From Bacteroidia bacterium (lineage in GTDB: Bacteria; Bacteroidota; Bacteroidia; B-17B0; Aurantibacillaceae), in the NCBI GenBank assembly GCA_014378485.1, contig JACMNO010000110.1, positions 1 through 64,000 on the forward strand: 64,000 nt of DNA, in the 5' to 3' direction. How positions within the stretch are numbered: position 1 is the first letter of the stretch; each line of letters begins with the position of its first letter. The position numbers were made by a program, and so were the translations under genes. Shown piece after piece: positions 51,901 through 60,938 of the stretch. The notes below the pieces were generated by a model. The model searched no databases, was not told the DNA's origin, and saw only the letters and a program-made list of their open reading frames with translations.

Positions 51901-52386
51901 CTACTTTACTTTTTCAACCGTCATTCCAAAATCAAGAATGAGCGGCAAAGGATTACTGCGCATACCTTGCTCAAAGCTAAAAGTATATTTTCCGGTTTGT
52001 GGAAAGCGCAGGTTTTGTTTTAGGGGAATTTTGTTGTCCCATAAATCACCGGCACCATCACCCTTCCATTTGCCTTTTTTGTCTGAAAAAATACACTCCA
52101 AAGTATCAATTGATGTTTTTCCATCGGGGTAAGTGGTGGTTAAGAATACAAATAAATTGCTGTATGGATAAGAGTCGGCATGTCGTACATTTAAAAACAC
52201 ATTATGAAGGGCATTATTATCTTTTATATCCACTTCAAATTTTAATTTGTTGTCAGTTCTCCATCCGTCCTCGGGAATTTTGGTATAATCGCTGAACACC
52301 ACGTTTTTATTGCACGCGGTAAAACCTGTCAATAATAAAATAAAAACAACGCATTGAAAAAAATTACGTTTGATCTGTACCATCAT
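51901..52386 (-). CDS. gldH: Gliding-motility lipoprotein GldH
   Basis: 161 aa with lipoprotein signal (FQCVVFILLLTGFTAC). The mature domain (FSDYTKIPEDGWRTDNKLKF ... LFVFLTTTYPDGKTSIDTLE ... GKWKGDGAGDLWDNKIPLKQ) is the GldH family, needed for gliding in Flavobacterium. Two adjacent ATG codons (52386, 52383) are possible starts. It overlaps the 3' end of the ricT-like gene by about 20 nt, so the two are coupled; this order is, as I recall, conserved in the Bacteroidota. Confidence 0.92.
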   Translation of the reverse strand: MMVQIKRNFFQCVVFILLLTGFTACNKNVVFSDYTKIPEDGWRTDNKLKFEVDIKDNNALHNVFLNVRHADSYPYSNLFVFLTTTYPDGKTSIDTLECIFSDKKGKWKGDGAGDLWDNKIPLKQNLRFPQTGKYTFSFEQGMRSNPLPLILDFGMTVEKVK

Positions 52387-53860
52387 TTTTAGGTTTTGGT
52401 TTATGATTATGAACTGGTTTTTTATGATTAGGGTTCTGTGGTTTGTTCTGGTTTGGAAGCTGCGCTTTGTTTGTATTGGCTTCCTTGTTTTGATTAGGAT
52501 TTGGGCCTTTATTTTGATTAGGGTTTGGTTTATTCTGGCTTGCTTGCTGAGGATTTGCCGTTTTATTTTGGTTGGGGTTAGGTTTGTTCTGATTAGGATT
52601 CGCAGGCCTGTTTTGGTTCGGGTTTTTTTGTTGAGGAGCAGCCGTTTTTTCAGTCAAAGGCACCTCGCTATTGGCACCTGCTCTTTGATTCGTATGCTGA
52701 GGTTTACGATTCTGATTATTTTTATTCCGGTTGTTATTGCTTTTCTTGCGGTCATCAAAACGGGTCAGAGAATCCTGTCCTACCACGTTTTCATAATCAG
52801 GTTGTTTTACAATTTCTAAATCTTTAAACTGTTTTGGTTCTAAAAGATCAGCAGGTTTAATATTGTCTGCGTTTAGTTTAAAGATCTCTTTGGTGCGGGC
52901 AATAGTTAGTGGAACAAATACATCCGGCTCGCTGGTATAGCTCCACCAAATGATGCGTTTAAAAATATCGGTTTTTTGATGAAATGCAAAGCCTTTATCT
53001 GTGGCTAATCTTCTGTTATCAATTTCCGGAAATTCTTTCAGTGCATCTAAATAACTATCTAACTCATAGTTCAGGCAGCATTTTAATTTTCCGCATTGTC
53101 CGGCTAATTTTAATGGGTTCAGCGATAATTGCTGGTAGCGTGCTGCCGAAGTTGATACTGTTCTAAAATCATTTAACCAGGTTGAGCAGCATAATTCCCG
53201 TCCACATGAACCAATGGCGCCTAATCGCGCCGCTTCTTGTCTTGCGCCAATCTGTCGCATTTCAATCCGCACTTTAAATTCATCCGCCATTACTTTAATC
53301 AATTCCCTAAAGTCAACACGGCCATCCGCTGTATAATAAAAAACAGCCTTACTTTTATCTCCCTGAAATTCCACATCACTGATCTTCATTTGTAAACTAA
53401 GTTTTAAAGCTAGCGTGCGAGCTTTAAACATAGTTTCTACTTCAAGGGCTTGCGCTTCGCGCCATTTATCAATGTCTTGTTGTTTAGCCTTTCTATATAT
53501 TTTTTTTATTTCTTCGCTGTTATAGCTAACGTTTTTCTTTTTCAATTGAAGGCGAACTAATTCACCCGTTACAGAAACTACTCCAATATCATGACCGGGT
53601 GAAGATTCTGTGGCAACAATATCACCTACATTGAGGGTTAAATTATTCACATTGCGGTAAAATTCCTTTCTCGAATTTTTGAAACGAATTTCCATCACAT
53701 CGCAGGCAACTTGTCCTTCAGGTAAACTCATATTACCTAGCCAGTCAAACACATTTAATTTATTACAACCGCCACCTGTCCCACAAGATCCGTTATTATT
53801 GCAACCTGCGGGGATTCCGCCATTTTTATCCTGCCCTGTTGAGCAACTTCCACATGCCAT
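52364..53860 (-). CDS. ricT: RicT-like PSP1-domain protein with Asn/Gln/Pro-rich tail
   Basis: 498 aa. Cys-rich N-terminus (ACGSCSTG ... GCNNNGSCGTGGGC) suggests Fe-S or Zn binding. The PSP1 domain, about 80-290, has MRQIGARQEAARLGAIGSCG and CGRELCCSTWLNDF plus AGQCGKLKCCLNYE, typical of the RicT/YaaT group. The C-terminal about 120 residues are low complexity, with repeats of NPNQNKP(N/A). RicT in Bacillus joins an RNase Y-modulating complex; the role in Bacteroidota is unknown. First gene of ricT-gldH. Confidence 0.9.
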   Translation of the reverse strand: MACGSCSTGQDKNGGIPAGCNNNGSCGTGGGCNKLNVFDWLGNMSLPEGQVACDVMEIRFKNSRKEFYRNVNNLTLNVGDIVATESSPGHDIGVVSVTGELVRLQLKKKNVSYNSEEIKKIYRKAKQQDIDKWREAQALEVETMFKARTLALKLSLQMKISDVEFQGDKSKAVFYYTADGRVDFRELIKVMADEFKVRIEMRQIGARQEAARLGAIGSCGRELCCSTWLNDFRTVSTSAARYQQLSLNPLKLAGQCGKLKCCLNYELDSYLDALKEFPEIDNRRLATDKGFAFHQKTDIFKRIIWWSYTSEPDVFVPLTIARTKEIFKLNADNIKPADLLEPKQFKDLEIVKQPDYENVVGQDSLTRFDDRKKSNNNRNKNNQNRKPQHTNQRAGANSEVPLTEKTAAPQQKNPNQNRPANPNQNKPNPNQNKTANPQQASQNKPNPNQNKGPNPNQNKEANTNKAQLPNQNKPQNPNHKKPVHNHKPKPKNDGTDQT

Positions 53861-54041
53861 AGTATATATATTTTAAAACCTGCTTCCCCGATTTTAATCA
53901 GTTCATAACAGGTTGAGATCGTTATTAATTACTTTAAAAAATTGCCATAAATATACTCATTTATTTATAAGTTTTTTTCATGATTTTATAGTTTTACTAA
54001 TCGCCTAATTTTTTATATTTAACCAATTTACATTCAGAATT

Positions 54042-54791
54042 ATGGTAGTATTAATAACAGGGGCAACATCAGGTATAGGAAAATCCACGGCAATAGAATT
54101 TGCTAAAAACGGCTATGATGTTATCATTACCGGTCGCAGGCAAGAACGTTTACTAGAATTAAAAACCCTTTTAACTAATGATTATTTGGTAAAGGTATTG
54201 GATTTGTGTTTTGATGTAATGGACGAAAAGCTGGTGGAGAAAGCAATACATTCAATTCCGGGAGATTTTAAAAGAATTGACGTTCTGGTAAATAATGCAG
54301 GATTGGCAGCGGGCTTGTCAGGATTGCAAGACGGGAAATTGGATCATTGGGAGCAAATGATTGATACAAATATTAAAGGATTATTATACGTTACCAAACA
54401 CATTTCAAAAATATTCATTGAAAACAAAAAAGGCCACATCATTAATGTAGGGTCTATTGCCGGAAAGGAAGTGTACCCGAACGGCAATGTATACTGTGCA
54501 ACTAAACACGCGGTTGATGCTTTGAACAAAGGTATGCGCATTGATTTGCTACCCTATGGCATCAGGGTTTCTGCCGTTAACCCCGGAATGGTAGAAACAG
54601 AATTTAGCGTAGTGCGTTTTGATGGTGATGAAGAGCGCGCTAGAAAAGTGTATGCCGACATTGTTCCTTTAAAACCCGAAGATATTGCTGAAACTATTTA
54701 TTGGATGGCTTCACGCCCCGGCCATGTAAATATTAATGATGTGATTATTATGCCAACAATTCAGGCAAATGCTACTACGTTATTGAGATAG
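54042..54791 (+). CDS. SDR-family NAD(P)-dependent oxidoreductase (YdfG-like)
   Basis: 249 aa classical short-chain dehydrogenase: TGATSGIGKSTAIEFA (cofactor), TGRRQERL (NADP preference), NNAGLAAG, catalytic Ser in VGSIAGKEVYPN and YCATK (YxxxK), then PGMVETEFSVVRF. The last motif fits the 3-hydroxy-acid dehydrogenase YdfG group (serine/allothreonine or malonic semialdehyde). Monocistronic, with a possible -7 box TATATTTA upstream. Confidence 0.9.
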   Translation: MVVLITGATSGIGKSTAIEFAKNGYDVIITGRRQERLLELKTLLTNDYLVKVLDLCFDVMDEKLVEKAIHSIPGDFKRIDVLVNNAGLAAGLSGLQDGKLDHWEQMIDTNIKGLLYVTKHISKIFIENKKGHIINVGSIAGKEVYPNGNVYCATKHAVDALNKGMRIDLLPYGIRVSAVNPGMVETEFSVVRFDGDEERARKVYADIVPLKPEDIAETIYWMASRPGHVNINDVIIMPTIQANATTLLR

Positions 54792-54803
54792 TTTTTTAAT
54801 TTG

Positions 54804-54905
54804 GGCGTGCCCCCGTAAAAAAGAAAGCGGGGTCAGGCTTTCCGCTTCAAGTCCTCGCACTCGTAACCTCGTTGCTGTGGGCTTTTCGCTGCAATCCTTC
54901 ACGCG
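54804..54905 (+). repeat. GGGCGTGCC-family dispersed repeat, copy D
   Basis: GGGCGTGCCCCCGTAAAAAA, GAAAGCGGGGTCAGGCTTTC, CGCTTCAAGTCCTCGCACTC, then GGGCTTTTCGCTGCAATCCT and TCACGCGG. Same block order as copies A-C. Fills the spacer after the SDR gene. Confidence 0.65.
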
Positions 54906-54926
54906 GACAAAAATACTTCATAAAAA

Positions 54927-55490
54927 TTATTTCCCTTCAATCCAGTTAATGATCTTACTACAATCAGGACTCTTAAAAGAATTAACATGCCCCACCAGAT
55001 AACCATTTTCGTCGATCATGTATTTTTGAAAATTCCATTTTACTGAGCTGCTTTCAACTCCGTTTTGTGATTTGTTGGTTAACCATGCATAAATTGGAGA
55101 AATACTGTCACCCTTCACATTTACCTTATCCATCATCAAAAAGGTTACCCCATAATTCCGTGTACAAAATTCTTTTATGTCCGCACTAGTTCCTGGTTCC
55201 TGTTTCCCGAACTGGTTACATGGGAATCCAACAATTACAAAATTTTTATCCTCATACTTTTTATAAAGTTCTTCAAGTTCCTTGTATTGTGGGGTAAAGC
55301 CGCATTTACTGGCAGTGTTTACAATGAGGACTTTTTTTCCTTTAAGTGATGAAAAATCAAAAATTTCTACTTCCAGTGTGAGCGCTTTAAACTGGTGAAT
55401 AGATGAGGAAGGCTTTCCTTTTTTCCTTATAAACGCAAAGCAAAGAAGGGAAAGGAGAACAAGAAAACTGATGAGAAGGGGTTTATTCAT
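54927..55490 (-). CDS. Glutathione peroxidase family protein (Cys type)
   Basis: 187 aa with an N-terminal signal/anchor (LLISFLVLLSLLCFAFI), so envelope-located. Thioredoxin-fold GPx motifs: VNTASKCGFTPQY (active-site C63, not Sec), VGFPCNQFGKQEPGT, WNFQKYMIDENG. Reduces peroxides, probably with a thioredoxin-like donor since Bacteroidota often lack glutathione. Convergent with the SDR gene. Confidence 0.93.
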   Translation of the reverse strand: MNKPLLISFLVLLSLLCFAFIRKKGKPSSSIHQFKALTLEVEIFDFSSLKGKKVLIVNTASKCGFTPQYKELEELYKKYEDKNFVIVGFPCNQFGKQEPGTSADIKEFCTRNYGVTFLMMDKVNVKGDSISPIYAWLTNKSQNGVESSSVKWNFQKYMIDENGYLVGHVNSFKSPDCSKIINWIEGK

Positions 55491-55513
55491 GGAGTTGGTT
55501 ATTGAAAAGAGGG

Positions 55514-55544
55514 TTTGATATGTAATTATTTAACACTATGTTTG
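55514..55544 (+). promoter_or_regulatory. Canonical Bacteroidota promoter of the 55568 gene
   Basis: TTTG (55514-55517), 19 nt, TATGTTTG (55537-55544). Exact match to both elements, 23 nt before the ATG. Confidence 0.6.
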
Positions 55545-55567
55545 AATCTTGATTTAAAAGAAGAGCT

Positions 55568-58500
55568 ATGAAAAAAAACGCACTATTAATTATTTTGTTG
55601 GCGACGATTATAGTTGCGAAAGCACAAACTATATTATTAAACAATCAAAGTTACCAAAATTTAAAAGCAACCGGAAAGTTAATCCATGGTGCTAATTATA
55701 AAATAATAAACAGTCCCGGTAATGCAAGCCATTCAAACGCACCGGATCTCACTCTGGGTTTATCTTCAGCAAAAACAAACAGTACAGGCGCTTGTCAATG
55801 TATGGTTCCCGTTGACCCTACCTTTACACTTGTGCCAATGGCAGGCCTCATCTCACCTTATAGAAACGATGATGGTTCTTCAAATTCAATCCCATTAGGC
55901 TTTAGTTTTTGTTTTTATGGTACAACTTATAACAGCTGTTTCATCAATAACAATGGCAATATTTCTTTTGGAAGTTCTTATAGTTCATTTAGCTCGAATC
56001 CTTTCCCTGACCCGAGTTTTGTGATGGTCGCTCCTTTCTGGGGAGATGTAGACACACGTGATCCGGCCAGTGGTTTGGTATATTTTAAGAAAACGGCAAC
56101 AGCTCTGATTGTGAAATGGAGTAACGTTGGTTATTATAGTATGATGTCTGATAAACTAAATGATTTTCAGTTGATCATTACGGATGGTTCGAATCCTATT
56201 TTGCCAAACGGAAACAACATTGCTTTTTGTTATGGTGATATGCAATGGACAACTGGTTCTGCATCTTCTGGAGTTGGTGGATTTGGCGGAGTTCCTTCAA
56301 CAGTGGGTGTCAATAAAGGAGATGGAATTAATTTTGTCCAGATCGGGCGTTTTGATCAGCCGGGTGGCTCCTATGACGGGCCTTATGGTTTAAACGATGG
56401 CGTTTCCTTCCTTGACTATAAATCTTATTTTTTTAATTCATGCGGTACCAATAATAATTTACCTCCTATTATTCAGGATGCAACCGGCGGCGGTTCTGCC
56501 TGTGGAGATACAATAAGAATCTGTTCTTTAGGTGATACATTAGTGTATACTACTACATTCCTGGCACCTGAAGGAACACAATCCATTACTGTGAATGGAA
56601 GTGCGCCCACACTTGGTACAAATTTTCAGCCCTTGAGTGTCACTACTTCTTCTGCAGGAACCACCACTTATGCATGGATGGTGGTAGCCAGTCCTACCTT
56701 AACCGGTGTTCATACAGTGGTAATTACCGGAACGGATAATGGAACTCCGCCACTTTCTTCTTCTGCTACTTATTTTATTAAAATTCAAAACCTGGTTGTG
56801 CCTCAGCCAACACTTACTTCATCACCAGGAGGAACCGTATGTGCAACACCCGGGGCCACTTTAACATTAACAAACTGCTCCTCATACGACAATGTCTATT
56901 GGAGCAATGGTGGAAGTGGCTGTTCAACTTTAGTTAATTCAACCGGTGTTTATTTTGTGACAGTTAAGAAAACAGGTTGTTTCAAATCTTCTTCCGATAC
57001 TATTGTGGTTTTCCCTAACCCTGTTCCTGTAGTATTTGGCCCATTAAATTACTGCTTTCCTACAACCAGCACAACCCTATCTATAAATGCGCCTTCAAGC
57101 GGCATGCCGGCTTATAATTCTTATACCTGGTCTCCCGGCCCAATTAATACTCCAACAGCGGCTTTAACCAGTGGCGTGAATACAGTAACGGTGACTGATG
57201 TCAATGGTTGTAAAGGATCAGCTACTTTTACTATTTCCTCTGCTTCTCCTACAGTTGGTATCGCTGCAAACCCTGCTTCAATCTGCGGAACAGGAACATC
57301 AACACTCACAGCTTCTATTTCAGGTGCAACCAGTTATAGTTGGTCAAATGGCGCTACTGCACAAACCATGACTGTTAATGTAGGAGGAGTATATTCATTA
57401 ACCGTAGAGGCTAATAACTGTATTGCCACCAAAACAATTAACGTCAATATAAGCCCAACGCCAACAGTAACTATTCCTGTGTCTTTAGGAATGTGTTCCG
57501 GGGCTAATGCCACTGTATCCGTTACTTCATTTTCTCCGGCAGGGGCATATACTTATACATGGAGCAATGGCTCAAATGCAAGTTCTTTAATTATTGCCAC
57601 AAATACGGTAGTATCAGTCCAGGTAACCAATACTGTTTCCGGTTGTGTAAGTTTGGCTTCTAATTCCTGTACAATTGCAGCGGCAACTAACCCAACAGTT
57701 AATATGTCGGCTGTGCCGGTTAATTTCTGTAACGGCTTTAACGCAACACTTACAACAACTGTAACAGGCGGAAGCCCACTTTACACATATTCCTGGTCAC
57801 CTGCTTCTTTAGGCACTGATTCATCAGCCGTGACAGCTAATGCCGGAACATATTCAGTGATGGTTACCGATCAGAATTTATGTGTAGGTTCCGCAACTGT
57901 TATTGCCGTTAAATCTACACCAACCGTTACCTTATCTTCACCTGATCTTAATATTTGTCCTGGTGAATGTGCTGAGATCACAGCTGTAGGAACATCATCT
58001 TTCATTCCTTTTACTTATTCCTGGTCAAACAGCGCAGCCTTTATTTCTGATTCAACTATTATATGTAACGGTGGACCTGTTTCTATTGTATTTACAGATG
58101 GCCTTGGATGTATTGCGACATCAACAATAATAGTTATTGCCAATGTTACTCCGACTGTTACCATTCCGGTTACGGTTAGTATGTGTGCGGGCTTCAGTTC
58201 AACTGTAGCGGCAACTTCTTTTTCGCCAGCAGGTGCTTATAGTTATACCTGGAGCAATGGTGCCAACACAAATTCATTAACGGTATCCACACCAATAGTG
58301 TTAACATTACAGGTTACAAATACGGTGACGGGCTGCCAAAGCGCTGTTTCTAATTCTTGTTCTGTAATAACAGTTTCTAATCCTACGGTTAACATGTCTG
58401 CTTTGCCGGTTGTATTCTGTAGTGGCTTCAACGCCGCATTAACCCCAACAATCACAGGTGGTACGCCTCTGTATTCCTATTCATGGACACCTTCCACATT

Positions 58501-59344
58501 AGGATCAGCATCTACAGCAACCACTTCAAATACAGGCATCTATTCTCTTTTAGTTATTGATCAGAATTTATGTAGGGGTTCATCCACTGTGGCTGTTGTC
58601 AAATCAACTCCTTCGGTTCTATTAAGTTCTCCGGATCTGGTAATTTGTCCGGGAGATTGCGCTGAAATAACTGCAACCGGAACTTCATCGTTCAGTCCGT
58701 TTAGTTATTCATGGTCAAGCAGCCCATCTATTGGAGATTCTTCTTTAGCCTGCAGCGCCGGCCCGGTTCAGGTAACCTTTACGGATGCTAAAGGTTGTAT
58801 TGCTACAGCTACGATCACCGTGTTTGATGATGTGATTCCGGTAGCTAGCTTCACAGCTAATCCTTCTTCACCGGTGAATCCGGGTCAGGTTATTGATTTT
58901 ACAAGCACTTCAACAATTGCTTCAGGTTCTATTACAAGTACAACATGGTCTTTTGGTGATGGCAACGGTGCAAATGGCACGCAAGTGAGCTATGCCTATA
59001 GTAACGCAGGTACATTCCTGGTAACTATTACAGTGAGTGGCTCCAGTGGCTGCACAAACTCATTTATTTTAAATTATACAGTGGATGCAATTATTGAGAT
59101 ACCAAATGTATTTACGCCAAACGGTGATAATATCAATGATTATCTGAAATTTAAATACCTTGATGTGTTTGGAAGCAATAACCTGAGCATTTTTAACCGT
59201 TGGGGTAACAAAGTTTTTGAGAAGGACAATTATAATAATGATTGGAATGGCGGTGGTCATACCGATGGAACCTATTTCTTCATTTTAAGCGTTCCTGATG
59301 CCAAACCAAATATTTATAAAGGATACTTTCAATTAATGCGATAA
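55568..59344 (+). CDS. Large secreted adhesin-like protein with gliding-associated (T9SS type B) C-terminal domain
   Basis: 1,258 aa. Signal peptide (LLIILLATIIVAKAQ); a lectin/nidogen-like N-terminal globular domain about 75-290 (IPLGFSFCFYGTTYNSCFIN, GNISFGSSYSSF, FVMVAPFWGDVDTRDPASG); several Ig/SprB-like modules; a 230-aa tandem duplication at about residues 632-1090; a PKD domain about 1097-1170 (TSTTWSFGDGNGANGTQVSY); and the CHU_C/type B sorting domain about 1175-1258 (IEIPNVFTPNGDNINDYLKF, IFNRWGNKVFEKDNYNNDWN, GTYFFIL). Probably surface-displayed and adhesive. Has its own promoter. Confidence 0.88.
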   Translation: MKKNALLIILLATIIVAKAQTILLNNQSYQNLKATGKLIHGANYKIINSPGNASHSNAPDLTLGLSSAKTNSTGACQCMVPVDPTFTLVPMAGLISPYRNDDGSSNSIPLGFSFCFYGTTYNSCFINNNGNISFGSSYSSFSSNPFPDPSFVMVAPFWGDVDTRDPASGLVYFKKTATALIVKWSNVGYYSMMSDKLNDFQLIITDGSNPILPNGNNIAFCYGDMQWTTGSASSGVGGFGGVPSTVGVNKGDGINFVQIGRFDQPGGSYDGPYGLNDGVSFLDYKSYFFNSCGTNNNLPPIIQDATGGGSACGDTIRICSLGDTLVYTTTFLAPEGTQSITVNGSAPTLGTNFQPLSVTTSSAGTTTYAWMVVASPTLTGVHTVVITGTDNGTPPLSSSATYFIKIQNLVVPQPTLTSSPGGTVCATPGATLTLTNCSSYDNVYWSNGGSGCSTLVNSTGVYFVTVKKTGCFKSSSDTIVVFPNPVPVVFGPLNYCFPTTSTTLSINAPSSGMPAYNSYTWSPGPINTPTAALTSGVNTVTVTDVNGCKGSATFTISSASPTVGIAANPASICGTGTSTLTASISGATSYSWSNGATAQTMTVNVGGVYSLTVEANNCIATKTINVNISPTPTVTIPVSLGMCSGANATVSVTSFSPAGAYTYTWSNGSNASSLIIATNTVVSVQVTNTVSGCVSLASNSCTIAAATNPTVNMSAVPVNFCNGFNATLTTTVTGGSPLYTYSWSPASLGTDSSAVTANAGTYSVMVTDQNLCVGSATVIAVKSTPTVTLSSPDLNICPGECAEITAVGTSSFIPFTYSWSNSAAFISDSTIICNGGPVSIVFTDGLGCIATSTIIVIANVTPTVTIPVTVSMCAGFSSTVAATSFSPAGAYSYTWSNGANTNSLTVSTPIVLTLQVTNTVTGCQSAVSNSCSVITVSNPTVNMSALPVVFCSGFNAALTPTITGGTPLYSYSWTPSTLGSASTATTSNTGIYSLLVIDQNLCRGSSTVAVVKSTPSVLLSSPDLVICPGDCAEITATGTSSFSPFSYSWSSSPSIGDSSLACSAGPVQVTFTDAKGCIATATITVFDDVIPVASFTANPSSPVNPGQVIDFTSTSTIASGSITSTTWSFGDGNGANGTQVSYAYSNAGTFLVTITVSGSSGCTNSFILNYTVDAIIEIPNVFTPNGDNINDYLKFKYLDVFGSNNLSIFNRWGNKVFEKDNYNNDWNGGGHTDGTYFFILSVPDAKPNIYKGYFQLMR
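57461..58840 (+). repeat. 690-bp tandem repeat, two copies, inside the 55568 gene
   Basis: Copy 1 begins at 57461 (PTVTIPVSLGMCSG) and copy 2 at 58151 (PTVTIPVTVSMCAG); landmarks such as GCIAT at 58107 and 58797 keep exactly 690-bp spacing. The unit is 230 aa, with conserved SWSP, NLC and SSPDLxICPGxCAEIT motifs. Confidence 0.85.
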
Positions 59345-59345
59345 T

Positions 59346-59377
59346 ATTGTGTTTTTCACATATTGAGCGTAAATTTG
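59346..59377 (+). promoter_or_regulatory. Promoter of the ccm operon
   Basis: TTG (within ATTG 59346-59349), 20 nt, TAAATTTG (59370-59377; exact). The ATG of ccmB follows 7 nt later, so the mRNA would be almost leaderless. Confidence 0.5.
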
Positions 59378-59384
59378 TGCCTCA

Positions 59385-60044
59385 ATGACAACACAATTAT
59401 TATCTGCCCTTATCAAAAAAGAATTTCAACTAGAATTCCGGCAAAAATCAACCCTTGCCGGAATTCTAGTTTATATAGTGGCCACAGTTTTCATTTCCTC
59501 TTTATGCTTTAATGGAAAGGTGGATAAAATCACATGGAATGCTTTATTCTGGGTGATTTTTGCATTTATCGCTGTTAATGTTTCCGGTAAAAGTTTTATG
59601 CAGGAAACAAAGGGTAAAGGCTTATATAATTACTTGTATTATAGCCCAAGAAATTTTATCCTAAGCAAAATCATTTATAATATGTTACTGATGGTTGTTT
59701 TAAGCTTTCTGACATTCTTTTTTTATTCCTGGTTTGTTTATAATAAGGTGGATGATATGGGAATGTTTTTGCTTTCTCTGTTTTTTAGTTCTACTGCTTT
59801 TTCCGGTGTTTTAAGTTTAATGAGCGCCATTGCTTCAAAAGCCAATAACAATATCAGTTTGATGGCGATTTTAAGTTTTCCGGTGTTGATGCCTTTATTA
59901 TTGGTTTCTGTTAAATTAAGTAAACACGCCATTGACGGATTAGCTTGGAGCGTGAGCTACAAATACCTTCTTATTTTGATTATGCTAAATTTTGTTGTTG
60001 TGGCTCTAGCTACACTATTATTTAATTACCTTTGGAAGGATTAA
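59385..60044 (+). CDS. ccmB: Heme exporter subunit CcmB
   Basis: 219 aa with six TM helices (AGILVYIVATVFISSLCFNG, MLLMVVLSFLTFFFYSWFVY, LILIMLNFVVVALATLLFNY). The N-terminal KKEFQLEFRQKSTLAGILVY and the central AFSGVLSLMSAIASKANNN are CcmB features. Acts with an ABC ATPase (CcmA), not encoded here, in heme handling for cytochrome c maturation. First gene of the ccm operon. Confidence 0.93.
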   Translation: MTTQLLSALIKKEFQLEFRQKSTLAGILVYIVATVFISSLCFNGKVDKITWNALFWVIFAFIAVNVSGKSFMQETKGKGLYNYLYYSPRNFILSKIIYNMLLMVVLSFLTFFFYSWFVYNKVDDMGMFLLSLFFSSTAFSGVLSLMSAIASKANNNISLMAILSFPVLMPLLLVSVKLSKHAIDGLAWSVSYKYLLILIMLNFVVVALATLLFNYLWKD

Positions 60045-60052
60045 AAAAACAG

Positions 60053-60715
60053 ATGATCAGGTGGTGGAAAATAGCGTCAGTATTAATTATTCTATACACA
60101 TTAGTATGGGGTATGTTAGCACCTGTGCCACGATTGAATATTTTATATGAAACCATTCGTAATTTATTTTACCATGTGCCCATTTGGTTTGCCATGCTTT
60201 TTATGATGGGCTATTCAGTTGTTTTTGCGATTAAACATTTATCAAAAAACGATTTGCAATCAGATATCATTAGTGATCAGGCAGCACAAACAGGATTGTT
60301 CTTTGCTTTGCCTGGTTTACTAACAGGTTGCATGTGGGCTAAATTTACATGGGGTACATGGTGGACTTTCCAGGATCCGAAATTAAACGGAGTAGCGATT
60401 GCCGTTTTAATTTACCTGGCCTATTTTATTTTAAGAAGTTCTATTGATGATGAACAAAAGCGCGCGCGAATTGCAGCCGTTTACAATATTTTTGCCTTTG
60501 TTATGATGGTTGTATTTATCATGATTCTGCCACGCTTAACTGATTCATTGCATCCGGGTAACGGAGGAAATCCAGCTTTTGGCAAATACGATCTGAACAG
60601 TAATATGCGCATGGTATTTTATCCCGCAGTAGTTGGATGGATCTTATTAAGTCTTTGGATACTGGATGTAAAAAAACGGTTAGCTATTTTAACTTATAAA
60701 AAAAATGAAGCATAA
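60053..60715 (+). CDS. ccmC: Heme-handling protein CcmC
   Basis: 220 aa from the ATG at 60053, 8 nt after the ccmB stop; a TTG at 60032 overlapping ccmB is less likely. Six TM helices, tryptophan-rich WWD-type segment WAKFTWGTWWTFQDPK, and histidines in IRNLFYHVPIWFAM that serve as heme ligands. Loads heme onto CcmE. Confidence 0.93.
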   Translation: MIRWWKIASVLIILYTLVWGMLAPVPRLNILYETIRNLFYHVPIWFAMLFMMGYSVVFAIKHLSKNDLQSDIISDQAAQTGLFFALPGLLTGCMWAKFTWGTWWTFQDPKLNGVAIAVLIYLAYFILRSSIDDEQKRARIAAVYNIFAFVMMVVFIMILPRLTDSLHPGNGGNPAFGKYDLNSNMRMVFYPAVVGWILLSLWILDVKKRLAILTYKKNEA

Positions 60716-60920
60716 AATTTTATTATTACTGGCAGGATTGATTATCCCTTTTTTGGGGATGGCTCAGGAAGTAGAAGCAGAGCCACAAATGGCCGATACG
60801 TTTAGAAGTGAAGGAAAAATCTATGTGGTGATAGCGGTAATTTCAATCATTTTTATGTGCCTGATTAGCTACTTGGTGTACATTGATATTAAATTAAGAA
60901 AGCTTGAGAACAAGAATTAA
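60705..60920 (+). CDS. CcmD-like small membrane protein
   Basis: 71 aa with a signal-like N-terminus (LLLLAGLIIPFLGMAQ) and one TM helix (IYVVIAVISIIFMCLISYLV) followed by a charged tail (YIDIKLRKLENKN), as in CcmD. It overlaps ccmC by 11 nt. CcmD helps release heme-loaded CcmE from CcmABC. An N-terminal cleavable signal is unusual for CcmD. Confidence 0.75.
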   Translation: MKHKILLLLAGLIIPFLGMAQEVEAEPQMADTFRSEGKIYVVIAVISIIFMCLISYLVYIDIKLRKLENKN

Positions 60921-60938
60921 TTACGAAAAAAAACAAAA

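Noticed and set aside
52370-52819. Long plus-strand ORF opposite ricT
   Set aside because: Shadow of the low-complexity NPNQNK repeat; Val/Leu/Arg-rich, no start or family signal.
57461-58840. Repeat that might look like a CRISPR or cassette array
   Set aside because: Period is 690 bp, in-frame with the coding sequence, two copies only; it is a protein tandem duplication.
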